A stretch of DNA of 64,000 bases from CADEDH01 sp039201605 (GTDB taxonomy: Bacteria; Actinomycetota; Acidimicrobiia; Acidimicrobiales; SZUA-35): contig JBCCRO010000004.1 in assembly GCA_039201605.1 (NCBI GenBank), positions 1-64,000 of the forward strand, written 5' to 3'. This document shows, one piece after another, positions 8,629-16,932 of the stretch. A program made the position numbers and the translations under genes. Each line of letters opens with the position of its first letter. Position 1 is the first letter of the stretch. A model generated the notes under the pieces. That model was given only the letters and a program-made list of their open reading frames with translations, had not been told where the DNA came from and did not search any database.

Positions 8629-10728
8629 TCAGCTCATCGAGCCGGTGCCGTCATCGAACTCGCGGGCCTCGGGGAGGCTGCCGGTCTCCTGCAGGGCCTG
8701 CCAGTACCGGTCGGACTCGGCGTCGTTGGCGCTCGAATTGAGCGGGCCCGGGATGCCGGCCAGGGCCTGATGGTCGGGCGCCTCGCGGGTGAAGCGGTCG
8801 AACCACGGGATGCGCCGCTGCCTGGGCTCGGGCGGCAGCAGCTGACCCCGCAGGCCCTCGTCCCGGTACCAGGGGCGGAGCTTCATCCTGATCGGGGCCA
8901 GGTTGCCGTAGATGAGCAGTGCGGCGTCGTCGTCGAGGGTCCGCATCCAGGAGGCGGTCGAGGACACCAGCCCGCCGTCGAGGTCGACGGGCTGGGCGGC
9001 GTCGGGGTCGACGAGCGGGTTGCCGCTGATCACGGCGTTGAGGTACTCGAGCGTGAGCGGATCGGTGATGCCGGGGAGGACGACCCGGGCTCGATGGCTG
9101 TCGGCCAGTTGGGTCGCGGCGGCATGGCCGTGGGCTCGGCTCAGGTGGCCGAGGTCCTGGACCATCGTCAGGAGCTGGATGCCCATGCCGGCGCCGAGCG
9201 AGGCCAGCTGGTCGAGCAGCGGGGCGGGGAGTACCTGGGCGGTATCGTCGATGACGATGAGGAGCGGTTCGGCCAGGCGCCCGCCGGGTGAGACCGCGGC
9301 TTTGGCCATGGCGGCGTCGGCCACCTCGTGCACGAGGGCCGACACCATCGGGCGCAGCCGGTCGTGATGGTTCGGCGGGGCGAGGACGTACAGCGTGTTG
9401 GTGCCACCGTCGACGAGGTCGACGGTGGCGATCTCCGGCTCCCTGGCGTTGGCCGCCACCATCGGGTCGCCGGCGGCGAAAAGCACCGAGGTCAACACCT
9501 GGTAGGCGGCCGTCGTCGTGGCCTCGTCGTAGCGGTGGGCGCTCTCCCAGGTGGTGATGGCCTCGGCCACCCCGACCCGACCCAGGGCGGCCCGGGCCCC
9601 GTCGAGGTCCCGGCCGTCGACCCAGGCCACCACGGTGTCGAGCGGGAGCTCCTCGGCGGCGGCGGCGAGGAGCAGGGGGCCCAGGATCTGCTCGGCGGCG
9701 ACGTGGGCCGAACCGGGGGCTCCGGTGGGCCCGGCGCCGTTGGGGCGGACCGAATCGATCATCCACCCCGCCGTGCGGCGGGCCAGCGACCATTGGCGAC
9801 GGCGTCGGTCGACCTCGGGCTGGTTGCGGGGCCGGGGTACGTCCTCGATGGCCTTGAGTGGCGACCAGCGGTAGCCCCGGAGCGATCGCAGACCGGCGGC
9901 GCCGCCCATGTCGTCGACCGACCCGGTCGGGTCGTAGAGCCAGGTGTGATCGCCCCGGTCGTGGCGGTCCTTCCACGTCTTGAGCACGAGGTCGCCCTTG
10001 GCCGCCACCACCAGGGCCGGGCCCCGCCATTCGACCAGCGCCGGCAGACCGAGACCGCTGGTCTTGCCCGAGCGGGTGGGGCCCAGAGCGAGGGTCGAGT
10101 GGTGCTTGTCGGTCGCCAGATAGCGGTCGCTGACCTTGCCCAGTATCAGGCGGCGACCGGTCGGTCGTTCGACCACGATCTTCGTCGCCTGCGGCACCGA
10201 CGGAGGCGGGCCGATCGTGGCGGCGCCGACCGCGGCCTGGGCCAGGCGATCGGCCCGGCGCTTCTCCTGTTGTTCGGCCGCCGCCGTGCGGGACGCCTCC
10301 CGCTTGGCCCGGCGGGGGTGCTTGGGCGACCCGGCCTCGATCACGACCGGCATCGGCTCGGCCGGGCGGGGCCCGAACAGCTTCCAGATCGGCCAGAAGA
10401 GCAGGGAGAGCAGGAAGGCCTGGATGGCGAAGAAGAGCCAGAACCAGAACGGTCCGACCAGGGCGTCCTCCACGTCGGGATCCCAGATACCGCCCCAGCG
10501 GAGGCCGTTGCGCCCGAAGTCGACGGTGGCCACCGCCGCCTGCCCGGCCGACAGGCTGAGGCCGCCGTCGCCGATGAGGTTGGCCGACAGCCAGGCCGCC
10601 CCCCACACCATGCCGACCAGGGCGCCGGCCACGCCGAAGAGCACGCCGATGGCGACCTCGATCGGCGAGCCGGCGACGGGATCGATCCACTGGACCGGGA
10701 TCGACCGGGGCCGCTCCCCGTTGCTCAC
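8629..10728 (-). CDS. VirD4/TraG-like T4SS coupling ATPase
   Basis: The 699-residue protein has two N-terminal membrane segments (about 20-50 and 85-115), a basic linker, then the ATPase core. Walker A reads LGPTRSGKTSG and the Walker B region reads PLLIVIDDTAQV, with Asp-Asp instead of Asp-Glu. The segments GPALVVAAKGDLV and MGIQLLTMVQDLGHL are typical of TraG/VirD4 proteins, which hand substrates to the secretion channel. GTG 10728 overlaps the VirB4-like stop codon by four bases (GTGA), which fixes the start and implies translational coupling. Last ATPase of the minus-strand operon. Family call is firm; whether the substrate is DNA or protein is unknown, since no relaxase is nearby. Confidence 0.85.
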   Translation of the reverse strand: MSNGERPRSIPVQWIDPVAGSPIEVAIGVLFGVAGALVGMVWGAAWLSANLIGDGGLSLSAGQAAVATVDFGRNGLRWGGIWDPDVEDALVGPFWFWLFFAIQAFLLSLLFWPIWKLFGPRPAEPMPVVIEAGSPKHPRRAKREASRTAAAEQQEKRRADRLAQAAVGAATIGPPPSVPQATKIVVERPTGRRLILGKVSDRYLATDKHHSTLALGPTRSGKTSGLGLPALVEWRGPALVVAAKGDLVLKTWKDRHDRGDHTWLYDPTGSVDDMGGAAGLRSLRGYRWSPLKAIEDVPRPRNQPEVDRRRRQWSLARRTAGWMIDSVRPNGAGPTGAPGSAHVAAEQILGPLLLAAAAEELPLDTVVAWVDGRDLDGARAALGRVGVAEAITTWESAHRYDEATTTAAYQVLTSVLFAAGDPMVAANAREPEIATVDLVDGGTNTLYVLAPPNHHDRLRPMVSALVHEVADAAMAKAAVSPGGRLAEPLLIVIDDTAQVLPAPLLDQLASLGAGMGIQLLTMVQDLGHLSRAHGHAAATQLADSHRARVVLPGITDPLTLEYLNAVISGNPLVDPDAAQPVDLDGGLVSSTASWMRTLDDDAALLIYGNLAPIRMKLRPWYRDEGLRGQLLPPEPRQRRIPWFDRFTREAPDHQALAGIPGPLNSSANDAESDRYWQALQETGSLPEAREFDDGTGSMS

Positions 10729-12116
10729 ACCCGCACCTCGCCGCTCTCGCTGTCGCCGGCGCCGGTGCCGCCGATCCGGACGTCGTCCAAGTTGGCCCGC
10801 ATCGACTGGTCGGTGTCGATGATCTCCCACTCGTGCTCGCCAACCCGGTGATCGACGATGAAGGTCTGCTGCCGCACCTTCCACAGGGCCACCCCCCGGC
10901 CCAGTCGGGGCAGGACGTCGCTCTCGGCGTCGGTGAGGCCGAGCAGCCGCTTGGTGTCGGCCACCTCGCCATCGGACTGGGCGTAGATGACCCGGGTCTC
11001 GGTGTCGCTGAGGAGACCCTGGGCGATCCTGGTCGCCTCGGAGCCCTCGCCGCCGGCCGCCTCCAGGTCGGACATGCGGTGGACGACGATGATGTTGGAC
11101 AGGCCGTACTGCCGCGACATCTTGAACATCGAGCGGAGCCAGCGGGCCAGGGCCAGGTTGGACAGCAGGTACCAGGCCTCGTCGAGCAGGAGGATGCGCT
11201 GCACCCCGTCGGCCCGGGCGATCGCCGAATGGAGCCAGGCCATGGTGCAGGCCATCACCAGGCCCAGGGCGTCGCCGGTGCCGCCGAGGGCGGACAGGTC
11301 GAGCACCACGATGGGGCCGTCCCAGTCGACGTCGACCGTTGTCGGCCCGTCGAACATGCCCCGCAGGTCGCCCTCGCACAGCCGACGCAGCTCGAGGGAG
11401 GCGTCGCGGGTGCGCTCGGCCATGCGAGCCGGGGTGGTGTTGATGCGGGCCGCCAGCTCGGGGCTGGGCGACAGCAGCAGATCGACCACATCGCCGATGG
11501 TCGGCTCGTCGAACATCAGCGCCGCCTCCTGGCGGGCCAGGCCGATCGCCGTGCGCTCCTCGGGATGGAGGTCGCGCCGGAGGGCCGACTCGGCCAGCGA
11601 CATCAACACCTGGTCCTGGCGGCGGGCGATCTCCTCCTCGCTGAGCATGTCGTCGGCCGGGCCCCGGTCGAGCGGGTTGAGCCGAACCCGGCTGCCAGGG
11701 GCGAGGCGGATGACGGTGCCTCCCATGCGTTCGGCCAGCGGGGCGAACTCGCCCTTTGGGTCGATGACCACCGCCCGCCGTCCGAAGGCCGACTGGCGCC
11801 AGATGTAGGTCTTGACCAGCGACGACTTGCCCCGACCGATCTGGCCGGCGACCACGATGTTGGGGTTGGTCACCTGGTTGGTCCGATAGAGCTCCCACGG
11901 GTCGTAGCAGAACGACCCGCCGAGCACCTCCTGACCGATGTAGCACCCTCGCCCCCCGAGGCCGGCTGGCGACTGGAACGGGTAGAGGGCCTGGAGGTGA
12001 GCGGTCGTGGCGTGGTGGGCCGGGGTCGACGGCGAGTCGGCAACCACGCCGACGGCGATGATGATGGCGGCGAAGGCCACCAGCACCACCGTGAGGACGA
12101 CCAGGGCGGCGATCAC
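10725..12116 (-). CDS. VirB4-like secretion ATPase
   Basis: The 463-residue protein starts at GTG 12116, overlapping the SCO6880 stop by four bases. One membrane helix lies at residues 2-25. Walker A is GQIGRGKSS at 91-99, followed by VVIDPKGEFAPLAERMGG. Walker B is ILLLDEAWYLL. The later ARWLRSMFKMSRQYGLSNIIVVHRM segment and ETRVIYAQ are typical of VirB4/TraC-type motor domains. It corresponds to the motor half of VirB4; the upstream SCO6880 gene supplies what would be the N-terminal half. The likely role is powering assembly and transport at the inner face of the membrane. Part of a tightly packed operon. Confidence 0.85.
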   Translation of the reverse strand: MIAALVVLTVVLVAFAAIIIAVGVVADSPSTPAHHATTAHLQALYPFQSPAGLGGRGCYIGQEVLGGSFCYDPWELYRTNQVTNPNIVVAGQIGRGKSSLVKTYIWRQSAFGRRAVVIDPKGEFAPLAERMGGTVIRLAPGSRVRLNPLDRGPADDMLSEEEIARRQDQVLMSLAESALRRDLHPEERTAIGLARQEAALMFDEPTIGDVVDLLLSPSPELAARINTTPARMAERTRDASLELRRLCEGDLRGMFDGPTTVDVDWDGPIVVLDLSALGGTGDALGLVMACTMAWLHSAIARADGVQRILLLDEAWYLLSNLALARWLRSMFKMSRQYGLSNIIVVHRMSDLEAAGGEGSEATRIAQGLLSDTETRVIYAQSDGEVADTKRLLGLTDAESDVLPRLGRGVALWKVRQQTFIVDHRVGEHEWEIIDTDQSMRANLDDVRIGGTGAGDSESGEVRV

Positions 12117-13744
12117 GTCAGCCCCAACGCCATCGGCATCGTGCAGTAGAAGGCGGAGTCCTGCTCGCCCCACAATCGGCGGAGCTCGACCGGACACTGG
12201 TAGGCCACCTGTTCGATGGTGGCCGCCGCCACCTCCACCTCGTTCAGGTCGGCGCCGGAGACGGTGACGTAGCCCGAGTAGCGGTTCTCGGCGTGGCCGT
12301 CGGCCAGCTCGTTCTCCCTTCGATCGAGGGCTTCGGCCTCGCGGCGGCGACGGGCCCCGGTGCGGTAGCCGGCGCTGTTGCGGATCTCGTCGTCGGACAG
12401 CCGGGCGGTCTGGGCGTGCTCCACCCGCCGCACCGCCTGGGCGGTGGGGATGGGCTCGGCCACCACCGAGACCGTGCGGGTCACACCGTTGCTGGTGAGG
12501 AGCAGGGGCGACAGAAAGCTCGGTCGAACCCCGAGCTTGGGCCATTCCGAGATCCAGTAGGTGATGTGGAACATCTTGTCGGTCCGGTAGTGACCCCACG
12601 AGACCTCGGTCGCCAGCGGCCAGGCGCTGCGGGCCGAGATCAGCGGCTCGGAGGTTCGGGCCTGACGAGCGGCGACGCCCAGGGCGTCCTCGGGGTCGAA
12701 CTGGGTGCGGAGCAGCATGGCCATCTGATCGCCCGACAGGAAGCCGTTGACGGTGAGGTCGGACTCCCGGAGCTGGCGCTGCAGATGGTCGAGCTCACGG
12801 TAGAGCACGGCCACCGCCCCCCGGTCGCCGCCGCCGGCGTGCTTGATGGCCCGCCCCGCCTTGGCCTGCGACACCTGGAGCACGAGGAACGTCTCGTGCT
12901 GCTGGGTGACCGGTTGGGCCGAGGTCAGCAGATCGGCGTAGGAGCGGTGGGCGGCGGTGCCCACCCCGTTCTGGGCCCGCTCGTCGAAGAACGACCGCAT
13001 CTCGTCGCCGACCTCGGTCAGGGTGCGCTCGATCCACTGCATCCGGGCGATCGGGCTGCCCTGACGGGCCATCGAGGCCTGGACGGCGGCCCACGATGAC
13101 AGCCGGCGGACCTGCTCGCCCTCGTCGAGCAGCATGAACGACTGTCCCTGGACCCGGATCACGGCGACCCAGGTCTTGTTCTTGCGGTCGCGCAGCACCC
13201 CCATCGGAGTGCCCCCGATCGAGGTGTAGATCAGCTGCCAATCCGACACCGGCGGCGGCGGCGACTGCTTGCCCGCCTTGCGCACCGTCGACTGCTTGGC
13301 CCGACGGCGGGCCACCCTGCCGTTGACCACCGTCTCGGTGTTCGGCGTGTCACCGGGGGCGACCCCGTTTACCCGGGGGCCGAGCGGGGCGGCGCCGTTC
13401 TTCGAGGGGCGCTCGGGTGGCGGGACCTTGCCCCGCTCGCCCATACCGGGGGCCGGCGAGCGCCACCGACGCTTCCGCCGCAGCACGATCAACGCCCACC
13501 GTGACGAGGTCGGAACCCAGTCGTCGAAGGGCCGACCCTCGATGGTGCCGAACGCTCCGGCCACGCCGCCGATGACGGCCAACAGAGCCATGCCGAAGCC
13601 GATCTCTCCGGGGACGAACCGCAGGAACAACACGGCGGCCCCGCAGGCGACGGCCAGGAACGCCGCCTGGGCGTGGCGCAGGCCTCCCAGGAAGATGGCC
13701 CGGATCGGGGGCCCGAACTGGAATCGGACATCGGTGTTGTCCAT
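12113..13744 (-). CDS. SCO6880-family T4SS protein
   Basis: The 543-residue protein has two adjacent N-terminal membrane helices (about 20-65), then a basic Pro-rich linker. A long soluble region begins near residue 175 with DWQLIYTSIGGTPMGVLRDRKNKTW. This layout, PrgI-like membrane part plus an N-terminal-VirB4-like soluble domain, matches the actinobacterial SCO6880 family, always found next to a VirB4-type ATPase. It has no Walker motif, consistent with a scaffold that works with the next gene's ATPase. Start ATG 13744; 40 bp follow the VirB6-like stop. The stop overlaps the VirB4-like GTG. Exact mechanism is not known for this family. Confidence 0.8.
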   Translation of the reverse strand: MDNTDVRFQFGPPIRAIFLGGLRHAQAAFLAVACGAAVLFLRFVPGEIGFGMALLAVIGGVAGAFGTIEGRPFDDWVPTSSRWALIVLRRKRRWRSPAPGMGERGKVPPPERPSKNGAAPLGPRVNGVAPGDTPNTETVVNGRVARRRAKQSTVRKAGKQSPPPPVSDWQLIYTSIGGTPMGVLRDRKNKTWVAVIRVQGQSFMLLDEGEQVRRLSSWAAVQASMARQGSPIARMQWIERTLTEVGDEMRSFFDERAQNGVGTAAHRSYADLLTSAQPVTQQHETFLVLQVSQAKAGRAIKHAGGGDRGAVAVLYRELDHLQRQLRESDLTVNGFLSGDQMAMLLRTQFDPEDALGVAARQARTSEPLISARSAWPLATEVSWGHYRTDKMFHITYWISEWPKLGVRPSFLSPLLLTSNGVTRTVSVVAEPIPTAQAVRRVEHAQTARLSDDEIRNSAGYRTGARRRREAEALDRRENELADGHAENRYSGYVTVSGADLNEVEVAAATIEQVAYQCPVELRRLWGEQDSAFYCTMPMALGLT

Positions 13745-13784
13745 GGCACTCCTTCACCTCGTCGGGCGGCTCCGCCGCAGGAAC

Positions 13785-15191
13785 TCACCGGCTCTCCCCA
13801 CTGGTCGGCGGCGGCGAGCCGCCTGAGGCCAGGTCGCCGCCGGTGTTCGGGCCCCGTTCGGGGCCGTCGGTCGAGGGTCCGTCCGACGATGGGCCGTCGG
13901 AGCCGCCGCCACCGATCGGCGAGCCGCCGCCCGGCGGGCCGCCGCCGCTGTCGTCGGGACCGGGACCGCTGGTGCCCAGGGTGCCGCCCCCGGCCGACGG
14001 GCTGACGTCGGCCGGGCCGTCCTGCTGGGAGCCGGCGAGGAAGCCGGCCAACTTCTGGCCGCCGATCACGCCGGCGGCGGTGGCCACCGCCCGACTGGGG
14101 GCGCCCGATGGCTGCTCCATCGCCGCGACCGCCTCGTCGCCCACGAAGGGCAGCAGCTTCATCAGGGCGAAGGGTGAGAAGGCGGCCAGGTAGAAGAGGG
14201 CGGCCGCCTGCATCATGGCCACCAAGGCGTTGTCGACCTCGCCCAGCGTCTGCGAGCCGAGCGCCAGCACGGCCACGATCACCGGCTTGGCCAGGATGAA
14301 CGACAGCTGGATCTCGATCAGTCGCTTGATCCACCCTCTCGTCGCCGGGAAGATGATGGCGGCGAAGGCCAGAGGCATGAAGGCGTAGGTGATGACGATG
14401 GCGGCCGAGCGCACGATCATCACCAGCCACACCAGGATGGCGCCCCCGATCACGACGAACGAGAAGATCACCAACAGGATCGGGGCCGCGATCCCGACAC
14501 CGGCGGCGATCAGCCCGCCCACCCCGTCGAGCCATTCGGCCACGCTGGTCTGTCCGTCGTCGAGATAGGCGGCCGAGAGCTGGTCGGTGGCCAGCAGGAG
14601 CCCGTTGATGAAGTACCCGGCGACCACCATCCCTACGACGGAGCCGGGTAAGTAGAGGAAGGCGGATTTCACCGCTATCGACGCGTCGCGTTTCAACAGC
14701 GAATAGAGGGCGGCCGCCACCAGGAGGGGGAAGGCCAGGGCCCTCGCCGCCGCGATCGAGGTCCCGAACACGGTGCCCCCGGAGTCGACCGTCGGCGTCG
14801 TCGTCCCGTCGATCCCGACCCACACCAGCTCGATGGCCCCGATGGCGCCGGTGGCCACCCACCGGGCGAAGTAGTCGAAGGCGCCGGCCACCACGGTCTC
14901 GCCGACGTCGCCGACGCCGTCCTCGAGCCAGGCGGCTCCGTCGAGGAGTTCCCGGCAGGCGGCGGAGATGATCGGCAGGTTGCCGCAGGTGTTGTCCCCG
15001 GCGGGTTCCACCTCCTCCTCCACCGCCAACGCCGGCCCGGCCGTCATCATGTCGAGGCCGACGACGCCGACGAGCATGGCCAGGGTGAGCGCCACCGCGG
15101 CCACGATGCGCTTCGGGGTGGGTAGAAACATCGGCCGGGGGTTCGCCGGGGTACCCGCCGGGCCGTTGAGTTGTACCTCAGTCGGAAACAT
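13785..15191 (-). CDS. VirB6/TrbL-like polytopic channel protein
   Basis: The 468-residue protein has an N-terminal signal or anchor helix (about 28-55, ending TAGPALAVEEE), a short exported region with two Cys, then five to six hydrophobic helices between about 115 and 345 and a Gly/Pro/Ser-rich disordered tail of about 90 residues. The topology and place beside the VirB4-type ATPase fit VirB6/TrbL (SCO6881-like) proteins that line the inner-membrane channel. GGAGGG sits 8 bp before ATG 15191, so this start is preferred over Met21 even though it overlaps the previous gene by 14 bp. The tail composition is unlike the rest and its role is unknown. Confidence 0.72.
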   Translation of the reverse strand: MFPTEVQLNGPAGTPANPRPMFLPTPKRIVAAVALTLAMLVGVVGLDMMTAGPALAVEEEVEPAGDNTCGNLPIISAACRELLDGAAWLEDGVGDVGETVVAGAFDYFARWVATGAIGAIELVWVGIDGTTTPTVDSGGTVFGTSIAAARALAFPLLVAAALYSLLKRDASIAVKSAFLYLPGSVVGMVVAGYFINGLLLATDQLSAAYLDDGQTSVAEWLDGVGGLIAAGVGIAAPILLVIFSFVVIGGAILVWLVMIVRSAAIVITYAFMPLAFAAIIFPATRGWIKRLIEIQLSFILAKPVIVAVLALGSQTLGEVDNALVAMMQAAALFYLAAFSPFALMKLLPFVGDEAVAAMEQPSGAPSRAVATAAGVIGGQKLAGFLAGSQQDGPADVSPSAGGGTLGTSGPGPDDSGGGPPGGGSPIGGGGSDGPSSDGPSTDGPERGPNTGGDLASGGSPPPTSGESR

Positions 15192-15897
15192 AGCTGTAGC
15201 CCTCCAACTCGCCGACGGTGGTCAGGAACCCGTCGATCGACGACGGGTCGGTCGGGGCCCAGGCCGCCGAGGGACCGGCGGCCGAGGCCGCCGACCACAC
15301 CTTCCAGTCGTCGTCCTCCCACACCACGTCGATGGTTGCCGTCTCCCACGTGGCCAGGGGCTCACGCATGCCGGCGGCGGCGACGACGGTGAGGGTCCAC
15401 ACCTCGACAGTCGCCCGATCGGGCGAGTAGCGCAGCAGCTGGTGGCCCACGGGCACCGTCCGGAGGAAGAGTGAGGACTGGGTGGGGCCGTTGGTGGCGA
15501 TCGAGCCGTGCAGGGCGTCCCAGGTGGCGCCCATGTCGGCGGCCAGGGTCTCGCGGGAGGCGTCGGCCGACAGCACCTCGTAGGTGCGAACGGCGTTGAC
15601 CCGGTCGGTGGCCGCCGCCTGTTCGAGGGTGAGGATCAGATTGGTTGCGGCGGCGATGGCGCCGTCCTCGTCACGGGTGAAACCCACGCCGACGCCGTCG
15701 ATCTTCTGCGACGGGCCTGCTGGATTGGGCCCGACCCGGATATCGCCCACATCGGGTCCGATCGCTTCCGCCGGACGGGTTCCCCCACTCGCCGCGAACC
15801 CCCCGGCGAGAAAACCTCCGACCACCATGCCGAGGGCGACAGCCACCAGCAGAAGGCCGAGTCGGCGAACCCGGTCGGCGACCTCAGCCGCCGGCAT
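15178..15897 (-). CDS. Membrane-anchored VirB8/TcpC-like protein
   Basis: The 239-residue protein has one membrane helix near residues 13-36 and a periplasm-side domain. The exported part alternates helix and strands and ends with VEVWTLTVVAAA and IDVVWEDDDWKVWS, the pattern of NTF2-fold proteins such as VirB8 and TcpC. Those proteins form the trans-envelope scaffold of conjugation machines. The call rests on topology, the strand pattern and position between VirB2-like and VirB6-like genes, not on a conserved signature. The start overlaps the VirB2-like stop by 14 bp, indicating coupling. Confidence 0.55.
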   Translation of the reverse strand: MPAAEVADRVRRLGLLLVAVALGMVVGGFLAGGFAASGGTRPAEAIGPDVGDIRVGPNPAGPSQKIDGVGVGFTRDEDGAIAAATNLILTLEQAAATDRVNAVRTYEVLSADASRETLAADMGATWDALHGSIATNGPTQSSLFLRTVPVGHQLLRYSPDRATVEVWTLTVVAAAGMREPLATWETATIDVVWEDDDWKVWSAASAAGPSAAWAPTDPSSIDGFLTTVGELEGYSYVSD

Positions 15898-16159
15898 TGG
15901 CGCTTTCGCCGAGGGCGAAGGCCCACTCCACGAGCACCGGGGCCGCGCCGATCAGGGCGACCGCGATCAGTGAGTAGAGCACCCCCCGCTTGCCGCGCGT
16001 GGCCTGCGCCGCATTGTCGGAGCCCGCCCCGAGCGCCCACAGCAGGGCGGAGACGACGACGGCGATGATGCCGACCACGATGCCCCACGACTGGAGACCC
16101 TCGCCCAAGGCCTCCAATACGTTTGTCCCCGGGAGAGCGCTTGCGAAGAACGTCAGCAT
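15884..16159 (-). CDS. Small two-helix membrane protein, VirB2/TrbC-like
   Basis: The 91-residue protein starts at ATG 16159, preceded by AGGAGG at 7 bp spacing; an upstream in-frame start at 16222 has no ribosome site. Two hydrophobic helices (about 25-46 and 62-87) are separated by a short basic cytoplasmic loop (AAQATRGKRG). This is the size and topology of VirB2/TrbC pilin-like subunits and of the small membrane proteins that open actinobacterial T4SS operons. There is no clear cleavable signal peptide. First gene of the secretion operon, with a candidate promoter at 16193-16222. Confidence 0.6.
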   Translation of the reverse strand: MLTFFASALPGTNVLEALGEGLQSWGIVVGIIAVVVSALLWALGAGSDNAAQATRGKRGVLYSLIAVALIGAAPVLVEWAFALGESANAGG

Positions 16160-16192
16160 GACTTGCCTCCTGTGCGTCACTCTGGCATCCGC

Positions 16193-16222
16193 ACTGTAGG
16201 CATCGCAAATATTGAAAAGCAA
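16193..16222 (-). promoter_or_regulatory. Candidate promoter of minus-strand T4SS operon
   Basis: On the minus strand TTGCTT (16217-16222), an 18-bp spacer and TACAGT (16193-16198) precede an approximately 26-nt leader that carries AGGAGG before ATG 16159. Confidence 0.45.
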
Positions 16223-16233
16223 TGAAAGTTGGG

Positions 16234-16256
16234 TTATTCATGGTAATCATGAATAA
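16234..16256. promoter_or_regulatory. Perfect 9-bp inverted repeat, candidate shared operator
   Basis: TTATTCATG - GTAAT - CATGAATAA is a perfect dyad in an AT-rich patch between the divergent secretion genes. It overlaps the possible start codons of the lipoprotein gene (ATG 16240 and 16249) and lies 11 bp upstream of the minus-strand -35. A dimeric repressor or activator could act on both directions. Confidence 0.5.
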
Positions 16257-16932
16257 ACCGAGGTTCGGGGGGTCGGTCAGGCCGTTGACGCTGACCGCCG
16301 CCGTCCTCCTGCTTTCGGGCGCGGCGTGCAGTTCATCGCCCCAGCAGGCGGCGCCGAGCCTCGCCCCGACCTCGTCGGTGGCCGGAGGATCATCGATCCC
16401 CGCCGCTCCGGCCACCGACGTCCAACCCCTCCCCGAGGAGGGGAGCCGTAACGCCCTGCTCGATGGGCTCGCAGAGGCGGCCGAGGAGCCCGAGGAGGTG
16501 GTGATCGACTCGGTCACCGACGAGGGCACCGATTCGGCGACCACCGTGCCGCCGACCCCCGTGGACGAGGCCACCCGCTCACAACTGGCCGCCTTCGGCC
16601 AGGCCTACCTCGGTTACGACCATCGCCAGTCGCCCGAGGCCCGGGCCGAGGCGCTGGAGCCGCTGGTGGCGCCCGATCTCCTCCTCGACCTGGCCACGCC
16701 GCTGCCGGCGGCCCTGCTCGAGGAGCTGGAGGCGGAGGAACGGGTGGTGACCCCCACCCTGGTGACGGTCGAACCCGTCGGGGGCGACGGTGGCGACGGC
16801 CGGGTGTTCCTCCTGACCTACGAGGTGGCGACCGCCACCGTCGATGACGGGGGCGAGCCGCTCACCGCGGTCCAGAACGTCCTCCTCACCGTCGTCACCG
16901 ATGCCGCAGGCATCGTCGAGGACGTCCGATGA
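16249..16932 (+). CDS. Lipoprotein, NTF2-like, T4SS-associated
   Basis: From ATG 16249 the protein has 227 residues. A basic N-terminus and hydrophobic core (LTLTAAVLLLSG) end at a Cys in SGAACSSS, a loose lipobox, so surface anchoring is likely. A low-complexity Pro/Ser/Thr/Glu linker follows to about 110. The C-terminal part (AAFGQAYLGYD ... VFLLTYEVATATVD ... LLTVVTDAAGIVEDVR) shows the helix-strand pattern of NTF2-like conjugation accessory proteins. In-frame starts at 16222 and 16240 are possible; none has a clear ribosome site. It overlaps the hydrolase gene by ATGA. Confidence 0.6.
   Translation: MNKPRFGGSVRPLTLTAAVLLLSGAACSSSPQQAAPSLAPTSSVAGGSSIPAAPATDVQPLPEEGSRNALLDGLAEAAEEPEEVVIDSVTDEGTDSATTVPPTPVDEATRSQLAAFGQAYLGYDHRQSPEARAEALEPLVAPDLLLDLATPLPAALLEELEAEERVVTPTLVTVEPVGGDGGDGRVFLLTYEVATATVDDGGEPLTAVQNVLLTVVTDAAGIVEDVR

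Noticed and set aside
9328..10851. Plus-strand frame of 507 codons over the VirD4-like gene
   Set aside because: Shadow of a gene with intact Walker motifs; composition is low-complexity Gly/Arg/Glu.
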